In this document: positions 55,255 to 64,000 of the stretch, in pieces
Numbering within the stretch: position 1 is the first letter of the stretch
Layout of the letters: each line of letters begins with the position of its first letter
Assembly: GCA_013823565.1 (NCBI GenBank)
Contig: PNMI01000001.1
Location: forward strand, 296,955 to 360,954
Length of the DNA: 64,000 bases
From: Sphingobacteriaceae bacterium
Lineage (GTDB): Bacteria; Bacteroidota; Bacteroidia; B-17B0; Aurantibacillaceae
Direction: 5' to 3'
The notes under the pieces: generated by a model
Database searches by the model: none
Told to the model about the DNA's origin: nothing
Seen by the model: the letters and a program-made list of their open reading frames with translations, nothing else
Position numbers and translations under genes: made by a program

Positions 55255-57426
55255 TTATATTTTTATTCCAATCACAGTCACATCGTCTACTTGTTCTAAA
55301 TTGCCAGTCCAATTACTGAATGTTTGTTTTAATAATTGTTTTTGTTCAGACATTGGTAAATGAGCATTTTTAATAAGAAGCTCACGTAAATTTTTGGTCA
55401 TAAATTTTTTTCCTTTTGGACCACCGAACTGATCTGGGTAACCATCCGTCATCGTGTAAACTAAATCGCCTTTCTGTAAATCAATTTCATGTAAAGTAAA
55501 CGGTACATTTTGTTTATCATGTTTGCCAACAGGCATTTTATCAGGATGAATTTCAAAAAAGCCGTCTTTTCGTTCAGAAGAAGGGTTTGCCAATGCGCTT
55601 GCTCTCACTATCCATACAGGATTATTAGCGCATGCAGCATAAAGTTTCATATAGCTTGTATTTTCTTGGTGATTTGGAGGAGTGAATACTAACAAACTGC
55701 AGTCCATTCCATCTTTTCCACCCTCAGCACTACCGTCTCGTTTAAGAATAGAAATAATTTCTTCTCTAGTTCTATCTAAAATTTCGTTAGGCTTTGTATA
55801 GCCTTCTTTTACCGCTTCGTTTAGGCAGGAGGTATTTAAGATGCTCATAATTGCGCCTGGTACGCCGTGCCCTGTGCTATCAGCTGCTATTATAGCAAAA
55901 TTTTCATTTGAAAGTTTACTTGCCCAGTAAAAATCACCACTAACTATATCTTTTGGTTTAAAAAACACAAAGTATTCGTTTAAGTAAATATTTAAAAACT
56001 CTGTACTCGCCAATAAACTCCTTTGGATGCGTTCTGCGTAATTAATACTGTCTGTTATTTCTTTGTGTTTTTCTTCTACTACATGTTTTTGTTCAGTGAT
56101 AATTATATTTTGTTTTTGTGTTATCTTAAATCTATTGAATAAAAACCCCGCAAACAATACTACCAAAGCTAAACCACTATACAAAAACCAACGTTGTTTT
56201 TTTTCCTGTTCAAATTTTAAGTTGTTTAGGATACGAACCTCCTCTGCCTTAAGGCTATCAGCAGTTTGCTTTTTATCAAATTCGTATTGCATTTGAGTTT
56301 GCACAGTAGCTTTTGTGTTTTCTTCGTTAATAAGACTGTCTTTGTAACTAGTATAAAGTTTGTAATTATTAAAAGCACTTTTGTAATTACCTGTAACACT
56401 GTCAAGTTTCGCTAAACTCAGGTAACTAAGTTGTATTTGAAATTTATCTGCAGATTCTTGCGCCATAGTTAAAGATTTTTGCAACAACAATGATGCATCT
56501 TTTACTTTTCTTTGTTTAGTATAAATTGTTCCAATATTATTGTATAAATACATTAATCCCCTTTGATAATCAACGGATTCGTAAATATTTTTAGCTTTTA
56601 AATAAGCTTCTAGAGCTTTATCATTATTCCCCGTATAAGAGTATATATTACCCATGTTGTTATATATATTGCCAATACTAACTTTATCGCCTAACTCAAT
56701 AGAAAGTATCAAAGCTAAAGAGTCATATTCTAATGCTTTAGCATAATTTTTTTCTTCAGAATAGATTCGGCCAATATTAAAATAAGAACTTTCTATTCCC
56801 GATTTGTCGTTGACAGCTTTTTGAAGTGTTATAGCTTTATTACAATAGTTAATAGCTTCCTTGTAATTTTTTTGATATTCATATATCATACTTATGTTGT
56901 CATACATTGCTGCTATAAGTTTCTTATCACCACGTTCTTCAAAGATTTTAAGCGCCGAAAAATACGCTTTCAATGCCTCGTTATAGTTTCCAAGATTTGC
57001 CTGAATATTTGCTACATTGTTGTTAGTATTGGCAATGCCTTTTTTGGAACCAATTTCATGATAAATTGTTAATGCTGATGAATAGTTTTTGAGTGCTTCC
57101 GTGTAATTTTCTTGAAAATAATACACGTTAGCAATATTGTTATATGAATTTGCTATACCTGATTTAAAATTTATTTTTTCTGAAAGTCTTTTTGATTCAT
57201 TGGCTAGTATAAGTGCAGTATCATATTTTCCTATGCGCCAGCCCGCCACTTCGCTTAGCATAACCAAATTTTTTGCCCGTGTGCTATCAGGTATAGAATT
57301 TTTTAATGTTTTAAATAAACTATCGGCTACATGTTTTTGACCAAAACATCTTTCAATTGAGGCTGAAATTGCAATGAAAAAAAACAAAATAGTAAGTAAG
57401 CGTTTCAACATAGAATAAAAATACAA
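55255..57426 (-). CDS. TPR-repeat SpoIIE-family (PP2C-like) phosphatase
   Basis: TPR array, TM helix, then INYAERIQRSLLASTEFLNIYLNEYFVFFKPKDIVSGDFYWASK...ADSTGHGVPGAIMSILNTSCLNEAV...DLVYTMTDGYPDQFGG. Confidence 0.95.
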   Translation of the reverse strand: MYFYSMLKRLLTILFFFIAISASIERCFGQKHVADSLFKTLKNSIPDSTRAKNLVMLSEVAGWRIGKYDTALILANESKRLSEKINFKSGIANSYNNIANVYYFQENYTEALKNYSSALTIYHEIGSKKGIANTNNNVANIQANLGNYNEALKAYFSALKIFEERGDKKLIAAMYDNISMIYEYQKNYKEAINYCNKAITLQKAVNDKSGIESSYFNIGRIYSEEKNYAKALEYDSLALILSIELGDKVSIGNIYNNMGNIYSYTGNNDKALEAYLKAKNIYESVDYQRGLMYLYNNIGTIYTKQRKVKDASLLLQKSLTMAQESADKFQIQLSYLSLAKLDSVTGNYKSAFNNYKLYTSYKDSLINEENTKATVQTQMQYEFDKKQTADSLKAEEVRILNNLKFEQEKKQRWFLYSGLALVVLFAGFLFNRFKITQKQNIIITEQKHVVEEKHKEITDSINYAERIQRSLLASTEFLNIYLNEYFVFFKPKDIVSGDFYWASKLSNENFAIIAADSTGHGVPGAIMSILNTSCLNEAVKEGYTKPNEILDRTREEIISILKRDGSAEGGKDGMDCSLLVFTPPNHQENTSYMKLYAACANNPVWIVRASALANPSSERKDGFFEIHPDKMPVGKHDKQNVPFTLHEIDLQKGDLVYTMTDGYPDQFGGPKGKKFMTKNLRELLIKNAHLPMSEQKQLLKQTFSNWTGNLEQVDDVTVIGIKI

Positions 57427-57473
57427 TTTTAATTGAAAGGAGCATTAATAAATAAAAACAAGAGATTTTTGAT

Positions 57474-59075
57474 TTATAAGTGCGGTGTTTTCTTAAAACG
57501 TAATATTTGACTCCAAATAAATAATAAAATTGCTAAAAAAGCCGATGAATAAGAGATGATATCTCCAAACTTTACAAATAATGTTTTTTTATCATTAGGA
57601 GTCATGTTTTTACTTATAACTGCTGGTTCCCAATAGGTTGTGGCTTGTTCAATATCTCCATAAGGAGTTACAAAACATGAAATACCAGTATTGGCACAAC
57701 GCGCAATTTCTCTTCGAGTCTCAATAGCACGTAATCTAGAATAAGCCAAGTGCTGTCGGTGACCAGGCGTATTTTCCCACCAGCCATCATTGGTTATAAT
57801 AAAAATTAGATTTGCTCCATTTTCTATATAATCAGCTACATAATCGGAGTAAGCGCTTTCGTAGCAAATAACTGGTGCAATACCAATCTTTTTATTGTGA
57901 CTAAAAAACACAGTTCGTTCATCTTGAACACCTAAACTTCCCATTGTGCCACCTAAGTCAATAGCCAAACTTTCTAGTGGTTTAAATAATGTTGGAAATG
58001 GCATTCTCTCTACACCTGGTACTAATTTAGATTTGTGATAATAGGAAATGCCTTCATTATTAAACTGCAATCCCGTATTAAAAACATCATAGTAATCGCC
58101 CGAATTGCCATCTTTTCTAGCTGTTGAACTTGGCGTATCATTAGGACTAAAAATGTTGTACGTTGTTGCTCCAGTAACTATAGTAATATTTGGATATTTC
58201 TTAATGATGCTATCCATTAAAAAGTGAAGGGAGTATGATTCATTTTCTCTTCCTTCAATAAAACTCTCCGTTAAAAATGTTTCTGGTAATACTAAAAAAT
58301 CAACTGTAGAATCTAATTTACCATTAATTTGAAGCATTAAATTGCGAAGCTGATCAGCAGGGGCTGAATTAAATTTATCATTGTAAGGATCAATATTTGG
58401 CTGAACAACCACTGTTTTGTTAGTTCCAGAACTGTTTTGCTGAGAGGTGCTTACTGATAAAATAATATAAGATAAAGCAATAGGAATAAGTAATGCACCT
58501 ACTGGTTTTAAAATTGATGGAATAGAGTAAGATTTATTTTTAATGAGTTTGTAAATCAAAATATTTACTATTAATACCCATAAGCTACCTCCTGAAGTTC
58601 CTGTAAATTCATACCATTGAATCCAATTATGATTAAATGCAAATGCATTTCCTATTATTAACCAACTCCAAGTTAAATCCCATAATGTATGACCATATTC
58701 GTATCCTAACCAAATAGGAATGAATAACCAAATTGCCCAAGGCTTATTGATACGTTGTTTTAAATTGTACCAAACCATAAATGCAACACACATAAAAATG
58801 GGATTGCAAATAATAGCCATAGCAGCTCCTCCAAACGAAGCGTAATAAATCCACCAGGTTACACAAATATTCCAAATAAAAAAGCTGAGGTAAACTGTGC
58901 CAGTTAACTTTAATTTCTTCTTTTTAATGGTTTCGGAGTTCGAAATAAAATCTTCAATAAAAAATATAGGAACCCAAGCAAAGAAAATTAAAATGGTAGT
59001 GGGAGCAAACCAACCAGCGCTAAACAAAAGCCCGCTTAAAATTGATAATATAAGAAATCGTGTTTTTTGTAACAT
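57474..59075 (-). CDS. lnt: apolipoprotein N-acyltransferase
   Basis: Multiple TM segments then CN-hydrolase domain: FLVLPETFLTES, KSKLVPGVERMPF, PVICYESAYSDYVADYIENGANLIFIITNDGWW, RLRAIETRREIARCANTGIS. Confidence 0.97.
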   Translation of the reverse strand: MLQKTRFLILSILSGLLFSAGWFAPTTILIFFAWVPIFFIEDFISNSETIKKKKLKLTGTVYLSFFIWNICVTWWIYYASFGGAAMAIICNPIFMCVAFMVWYNLKQRINKPWAIWLFIPIWLGYEYGHTLWDLTWSWLIIGNAFAFNHNWIQWYEFTGTSGGSLWVLIVNILIYKLIKNKSYSIPSILKPVGALLIPIALSYIILSVSTSQQNSSGTNKTVVVQPNIDPYNDKFNSAPADQLRNLMLQINGKLDSTVDFLVLPETFLTESFIEGRENESYSLHFLMDSIIKKYPNITIVTGATTYNIFSPNDTPSSTARKDGNSGDYYDVFNTGLQFNNEGISYYHKSKLVPGVERMPFPTLFKPLESLAIDLGGTMGSLGVQDERTVFFSHNKKIGIAPVICYESAYSDYVADYIENGANLIFIITNDGWWENTPGHRQHLAYSRLRAIETRREIARCANTGISCFVTPYGDIEQATTYWEPAVISKNMTPNDKKTLFVKFGDIISYSSAFLAILLFIWSQILRFKKTPHL

Positions 59076-59090
59076 GGGTTAAATATAAAT

Positions 59091-59123
59091 AAAAAGTCCG
59101 ACCCAATTAGGACGGACTTTTTT
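59091..59123 (-). terminator. intrinsic terminator of 59144..59950
   Basis: AAAAAGTCCGACCCAATTAGGACGGACTTTTTT. Confidence 0.7.
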
Positions 59124-59143
59124 GATGCTGAAATATTTAAATA

Positions 59144-59950
59144 CTACTCAATATCTAAATCACTTGCGTTTGTTTTTAATAATTCTTTATCGCTTAGTTT
59201 GCCTTGTGGTAATGAATTATCTAATTCAGATTTTTCCATTTTTTGTTGAGTTTTTGGTTGCTGTGTTTTTTTAGAATCAGAGTTTGTTTCATTTGAGCCT
59301 TTTCTATATCCGTAATCTTCATCATTATTAGATGTGTTTGGCTGCGTTGAACTATCGTTTGGATTTTTTTTTCTGTAATATGGATTATTTGGGTCGCTAT
59401 ATGGGTTTGGATAACCATCACCTGCAAATCCATCATCATATCCGTATGAATTATTAAAATAACTTAAAGTATTCCAAGCTAAGAATCCAGCACGTTCAGC
59501 ATGATTTAAAGCCCCAGCATAATCTCCCCAGAAATACAATTGTTTAGCATACTGTTGATGTCTGATAGCTTTTGCTAACCATGGAGAATATATATCATTC
59601 CAATCCGAAAATTGTAAAGCTTGTCTAATAACATTAGCCGATTGGCGTATAGATCCTCTTGCGGCTTTTTTAACATTGTAATAATTGTTGTAACCGTAAC
59701 CATAGTAGTTGTTTGGCCCATAATAGTTTGGATATCCTCCAATATGAACTGTTACATTACCACCCCAAGGCCCATGCCCGTGATGATTTCCTCCCCACCC
59801 ATGTCTTTGGTTTTTGTTGCTATTATTTTGTGTTTGTTGAGGTTGATTATGAGATTGTGGTTGATTCCCATTATGGCTTCTTTGTGCGCTTAAATTCAAA
59901 CTAATAATTACTGTACAAATAGTAGTTAATGTTTTAAGAGAGGTTTTCAT
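59144..59950 (-). CDS. secreted Asn/Gln/His/Tyr/Gly-rich protein of unknown function
   Basis: Signal peptide ending LNLSAQ; low-complexity HGWGGNHHGHGPWGGN, YYGPNNYYGYGYNNYY. Confidence 0.7.
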   Translation of the reverse strand: MKTSLKTLTTICTVIISLNLSAQRSHNGNQPQSHNQPQQTQNNSNKNQRHGWGGNHHGHGPWGGNVTVHIGGYPNYYGPNNYYGYGYNNYYNVKKAARGSIRQSANVIRQALQFSDWNDIYSPWLAKAIRHQQYAKQLYFWGDYAGALNHAERAGFLAWNTLSYFNNSYGYDDGFAGDGYPNPYSDPNNPYYRKKNPNDSSTQPNTSNNDEDYGYRKGSNETNSDSKKTQQPKTQQKMEKSELDNSLPQGKLSDKELLKTNASDLDIE

Positions 59951-60141
59951 GATTTTAAATTTTAATTGTTTGTAGTACTATTTTCAATGGACGTGCCAAA
60001 ACATTGTATTTAACAGAACTTTACAATTACACTTTGTATCTGGTAGGTTTTTGCCAATAAGTGGTAAAAATTTACTTAGAACTTTCTAATTAATCTACTC
60101 TCTAGCTAAAAAATGTATCTTTATGCACTAAAAATTAACTT

Positions 60142-61272
60142 GTGAAATTTTCGCTTCTTCATAAAGACAAACAAACAAAAGCCAGAGTTGGTGTTATTGA
60201 AACTGACCATGGTCAAATACAAACTCCTATTTTCATGCCTGTTGGCACTGCAGCTACTGTTAAAGCAGTGCATCAGCGCGAATTAAAAGACGATATTAAA
60301 GCTCAAATAATATTAGGAAATACCTATCATTTATATTTACGACCAGGATTGGAAGTATTAGAAAATGCTGGTGGATTGCATAAATTCAATGGCTGGGATA
60401 GACCAATTTTAACGGATAGTGGAGGGTATCAAGTCTTTTCATTAGCTAATTCTCGTAAATTAACTGAAGAAGGAGCAACCTTTAAATCACATATTGATGG
60501 CAGTAAACATTTGTTTACACCAGAAAGAGTGATGGATATTGAACGAACCATTGGAGCCGATATTATGATGGCATTTGATGAATGTACACCATATCCATGT
60601 GATTATACATACGCAAAAAACTCTATGGGACTAACTCATCGTTGGTTAGATAGATGCATAACTCGTTTTAATGAAACGGAACCAAAATATGGCTATTCTC
60701 AAGCATTATTTCCTATTGTGCAAGGCTCTGTTTATAAAGATTTGCGAGTACAGTCAGCTGAGTATATTGCTTCTAAAAATGCGGAGGGAAATGCGATTGG
60801 TGGATTATCAGTTGGCGAACCAGCTGAAGATATGTATGAAATGACGGAATTGGTTTGTAATATTTTACCGGTTGATAAACCTCGTTATTTAATGGGAGTT
60901 GGCACACCAGTTAATATTTTAGAAGGCATTGCTTTAGGGATAGATATGTTTGATTGTGTCATGCCTACTCGTAATGCGCGTCATGGTTTATTATTCACGC
61001 AAAACGGTATTATTAATATCAAGAATGAGAAATGGAAAAATGATTTTTCTCCATTAGATGAAAATGGAACAAGCTATGTAGATAGAGAATATTCAAAAGC
61101 ATATCTTCGACATTTAGTTCATTGTAATGAGTTTTTAGGAGCACAAATAGCAAGTGTTCATAATTTAGCTTTTTATTTATGGCTTGTTACCGAAGCTAGA
61201 AATAGAATCATTGATGGCACTTTTTATGATTGGAAAAATAAAATGGTAAAACAATTAGCGCAACGCTTGTAA
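60142..61272 (+). CDS. tgt: tRNA-guanine (queuine) transglycosylase
   Basis: LTDSGGYQVFSLANSRKLTEEGATFKSHIDGSKH; GGLSVGEPAEDMYEM; FDCVMPTRNARHGLLFT. Confidence 0.98.
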   Translation: MKFSLLHKDKQTKARVGVIETDHGQIQTPIFMPVGTAATVKAVHQRELKDDIKAQIILGNTYHLYLRPGLEVLENAGGLHKFNGWDRPILTDSGGYQVFSLANSRKLTEEGATFKSHIDGSKHLFTPERVMDIERTIGADIMMAFDECTPYPCDYTYAKNSMGLTHRWLDRCITRFNETEPKYGYSQALFPIVQGSVYKDLRVQSAEYIASKNAEGNAIGGLSVGEPAEDMYEMTELVCNILPVDKPRYLMGVGTPVNILEGIALGIDMFDCVMPTRNARHGLLFTQNGIINIKNEKWKNDFSPLDENGTSYVDREYSKAYLRHLVHCNEFLGAQIASVHNLAFYLWLVTEARNRIIDGTFYDWKNKMVKQLAQRL

Positions 61273-61281
61273 ATTTAATTT

Positions 61282-61305
61282 GTCAGCCTGAGCGGAGTCG
61301 AAGGC
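61282..61305. repeat. half-site of an intergenic repeat (GTCAGCCTGAGCGGAGTCGAAGGC)
   Basis: Resembles the GTCA(CC)CTGAGCGGAGTCGAAGG-type repeat I recall from many Bacteroidota intergenic regions. Confidence 0.6.
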
Positions 61306-61314
61306 AATGCAATT

Positions 61315-62436
61315 ATGCTTAAAATACTAGATAAATACATACTTAAAAGATTTATAGGAACGTTTTTCTTTTCTATATCTCTTATGCTTTGTATTTTTAT
61401 TGTGTTTGACATTTCCGAAAAATTATCAAATTTCATTTCCGAAAAAATTCCTATCAAAGAAATTATTTTTGATCATTACTTAAATTTTATTCCTTACTAC
61501 GGAAATTTATTTAGTCCGTTATTTACGTTTATTGCTGTTATTTTATTCACCTCTAAAATGGCTTATAAAACTGAGTTTGTGGCCATTTTATCAAGTGGAA
61601 CAAGCTTTAGAAGAATATTAAGACCGTATATGATTGGCGCAGGATTAATCACCTTAATGTCTCTATTATTAAATCATTTTATTATTCCTCGTTCAAACAA
61701 AGTACGTATTGGATTTGAGGATAAATACATTAACGAAGGATATAATACCGACGAAAGAAATATTCATAAGCAAATAGCTCCAGGAGTAACTTTATACATG
61801 GGAGGCTATGATAATTTTACTAATTCGGCTAACGAAATTTCAATCGAAAAAATTACAAATAATAAACAAACCAGCATTTTAAAAGCTGAGAGTATGAAAT
61901 GGGACAGTGTTTCATCATCATGGGATTTAGTGAATGTGTTTGAGAGAGAGCTTATTTACGCACCTTCTGACTCATTAAAGTCTTTAAAATCCAAATTTGT
62001 TTTTAAAGAAACTCACAAGTTCACTCCCTCAAAAAGAATTAAGATAGATTTTTCTCCAAAAGACATGATTAGAATGGAAAGTAAATTTGAAGTGCTAAAT
62101 TATTTTGAGTTGAAAGAATTTATAATTCGAGAAAAAATTAAAGGATCAAGTCGTGTAGAGTTTTTTGAAGTTGAAATGTATAAGAGAACGGCTTTTCCAT
62201 TCGCTACTTTTATTCTCACCATCATAGGAGTTTCAATCTCTTCTCGTAAAGTAAGAGGCGGTGTAGGATTGCACATTGCTTTAGGGCTTGTGATTAGTTG
62301 CATGTATATTTTATTTATGCATGTTTCAACTACTTTTGCTACATCAGGTCTTGCGCAGCCAATGGTGGCAGTGTGGATACCTAATATTTTATTTTCTTTT
62401 GTAGCTTTGTTTTTATATTCAAAATCTCAAAAATAA
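61315..62436 (+). CDS. LptF/LptG family (YjgP/YjgQ) permease
   Basis: MLKILDKYILKRFIGTFFFSISLMLCIFIVFDISEKLSNFI; TAFPFATFILTIIGVSISSRKVRGGVGLHIALG. Confidence 0.95.
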   Translation: MLKILDKYILKRFIGTFFFSISLMLCIFIVFDISEKLSNFISEKIPIKEIIFDHYLNFIPYYGNLFSPLFTFIAVILFTSKMAYKTEFVAILSSGTSFRRILRPYMIGAGLITLMSLLLNHFIIPRSNKVRIGFEDKYINEGYNTDERNIHKQIAPGVTLYMGGYDNFTNSANEISIEKITNNKQTSILKAESMKWDSVSSSWDLVNVFERELIYAPSDSLKSLKSKFVFKETHKFTPSKRIKIDFSPKDMIRMESKFEVLNYFELKEFIIREKIKGSSRVEFFEVEMYKRTAFPFATFILTIIGVSISSRKVRGGVGLHIALGLVISCMYILFMHVSTTFATSGLAQPMVAVWIPNILFSFVALFLYSKSQK

Positions 62437-63947
62437 TGATAGAATCGTTTAAGAATTATTTTAAACTACACCCACTTCGCACAGCCATCTTCTTAGGCTT
62501 AATTTTTAGGTTATTAGCTACAATTTTCTCAAAAGGTTTTGGGTTTCACGACGATCATTTTTTAATTGTAGAAGCTTCTCAATCTTGGGTAGATGGCGAA
62601 GATTATAATAATTGGTTGCCTTCTGATAGCGACCCAAATCGCATTCCTCAAGGGCACAGCTTTTTATACGTTGGTTTGCATTTTATCATTTTCAAAACAC
62701 TTACATTTTTTGGATTGACAGATCCTCAAGGTAAAATGTATATTGTGCGTTTTATTCATGCATTATGGTCAATGCTAATTATTTATTATGGATTTAAAAT
62801 AACGTATAAGCGTTCAAATCTTAAGGTAGCATCTTGGGTAGGATTAACTCTAGCTATTTTATGGTTTATGCCTTTTATGAGTGTGAGAAACTTAGTGGAG
62901 TTTGTTTGCATTCCACCTCTTTTAATTGCCACTTGGCACATAGTAAAAAATGATTTTAAGCTCACTGTAAAAGATGCTTTGCTTGTAGGAATTTGGCTTG
63001 GGATAGCATTTTCTATTCGTTTTCAAACCATATTATTTTCTGCAGGATTTGGTTTAGCTCTATTGCTATTACGCTCATCTTTTAAAAGTATTGTTTTAAT
63101 AATTTTAGGATTTTTAGGCGTCGCTTTTTTAACTCAAGGAGTGGTCGATTATTTTATTTGGCATAGACCTTTTGCTGAATTTACTGAGTATGTGCGTTAC
63201 AATATTGAAAATGCTACAACATATGGCGCTAATGTTTGGCATATGTATTTCTCTATTATTTTAGGGTTATTAATCCCGCCATTAAGTATATTTTTATTTT
63301 ATGGGTATTTTAAAAATTGGAAAAAAGAAAGTATATTATTTTGGCCATCCCTTTTCTTTCTAGCCTTTCATACCTATTTTCCTAATAAACAAGAGCGTTT
63401 TATATTGCCAATTATTCCTTTTGTAATTATTTTAGGTTTTATCGGACTCTTTCAAATTATTGAAAGTAAAGATTGGGCAAATAAAAAATGGTTTAAAAAT
63501 TCAATGATATTCTGTGTGATTATTAATTCTATTCTACTTCCAGCGCTTACATTTTCATATTCTAAAAAAAACAGAGTAGAGGCTATGTGTTATGTAGCCC
63601 AAAAAGAAGATTTAAAAATGGTTATGATAGATGATTTTAATCGTGATGATTTTTTGCTACCACCACTTTTTTATTTAGGAAAATGGGGATCGACCATTGG
63701 TGTTACTAAAATAACGCCGCCAGACACAGCACTTAAAATATACAATAGTATGCAGCCCGATAAAAGACCTAATTATGTAGTGTTTATGCAGGCTGAGAAT
63801 ATTAATGCGAGAGTTGATTCACTTAGAAAAAGATTTCCAACACTACAGTATGAGGCAACCATTGAGCCTAGTTTCATTGATAAAACGATGCATTTTTTAA
63901 ATCCAGTAAACGACAATCAAACCACATACATCTACAAAATTCGCTAA
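62436..63947 (+). CDS. GT22/ALG9-like integral membrane mannosyltransferase
   Basis: Polytopic membrane protein; N-terminal GFHDDHFLIVEASQSWVDG; FHTYFPNKQERFILPIIPFVIILG resembles the HKEERF-x-P motif. Confidence 0.75.
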   Translation: MIESFKNYFKLHPLRTAIFLGLIFRLLATIFSKGFGFHDDHFLIVEASQSWVDGEDYNNWLPSDSDPNRIPQGHSFLYVGLHFIIFKTLTFFGLTDPQGKMYIVRFIHALWSMLIIYYGFKITYKRSNLKVASWVGLTLAILWFMPFMSVRNLVEFVCIPPLLIATWHIVKNDFKLTVKDALLVGIWLGIAFSIRFQTILFSAGFGLALLLLRSSFKSIVLIILGFLGVAFLTQGVVDYFIWHRPFAEFTEYVRYNIENATTYGANVWHMYFSIILGLLIPPLSIFLFYGYFKNWKKESILFWPSLFFLAFHTYFPNKQERFILPIIPFVIILGFIGLFQIIESKDWANKKWFKNSMIFCVIINSILLPALTFSYSKKNRVEAMCYVAQKEDLKMVMIDDFNRDDFLLPPLFYLGKWGSTIGVTKITPPDTALKIYNSMQPDKRPNYVVFMQAENINARVDSLRKRFPTLQYEATIEPSFIDKTMHFLNPVNDNQTTYIYKIR

Positions 63948-64000
63948 TTCGACAAAAAATCCAAAAAATTTCTAAAAAAATCCAAAATAAATCTTGCAGG

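Noticed and set aside
56821-57340. + strand ORFs opposite the TPR/SpoIIE gene
   Set aside because: Antisense to strong TPR coding; no independent support.

Overview
AT-rich 64 kb chromosomal window from a member of Bacteroidota. The assignment rests on T9SS type A and type B C-terminal signals, PorP/SprF proteins, SprB repeats, TANNTTTG promoter elements and REP-like palindromes. Most of the window is housekeeping and cell-surface genes: icd, lpdA, trxA, uvrC, gmk, purM, metF, tgt, lnt, a LptF/G permease and small glycan genes. The standout block is bases 3-17546. It is nine tightly packed + strand genes: an ABC transporter, a lipoprotein, two tandem copies of a three-gene cassette [small secreted Cys protein - T9SS type B adhesin - PorP/SprF], and a TPR/PD40 PorE-like protein with no visible OmpA domain. 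The first adhesin (2593 aa) carries 19 SprB-type repeats with a higher-order block structure. Other observations: a tRNA-Arg(CCT) with an A4:A69 mismatch; a nearby partial tRNA copy interrupted by a 63-bp palindromic insert; a truncated GIY-YIG remnant beside it; a 121-bp MITE-like element with perfect 17-bp terminal inverted repeats between two paralogous lipoprotein genes; a ~120-nt leader sequence present twice, once ahead of an intact 65-aa ORF and once ahead of a dead ORF; a glycosyltransferase whose conserved N-terminus has no canonical start codon; and several REP-like hairpins. I found no CRISPR array, rRNA, prophage or intact transposase. Everything was read by eye, with no database search.
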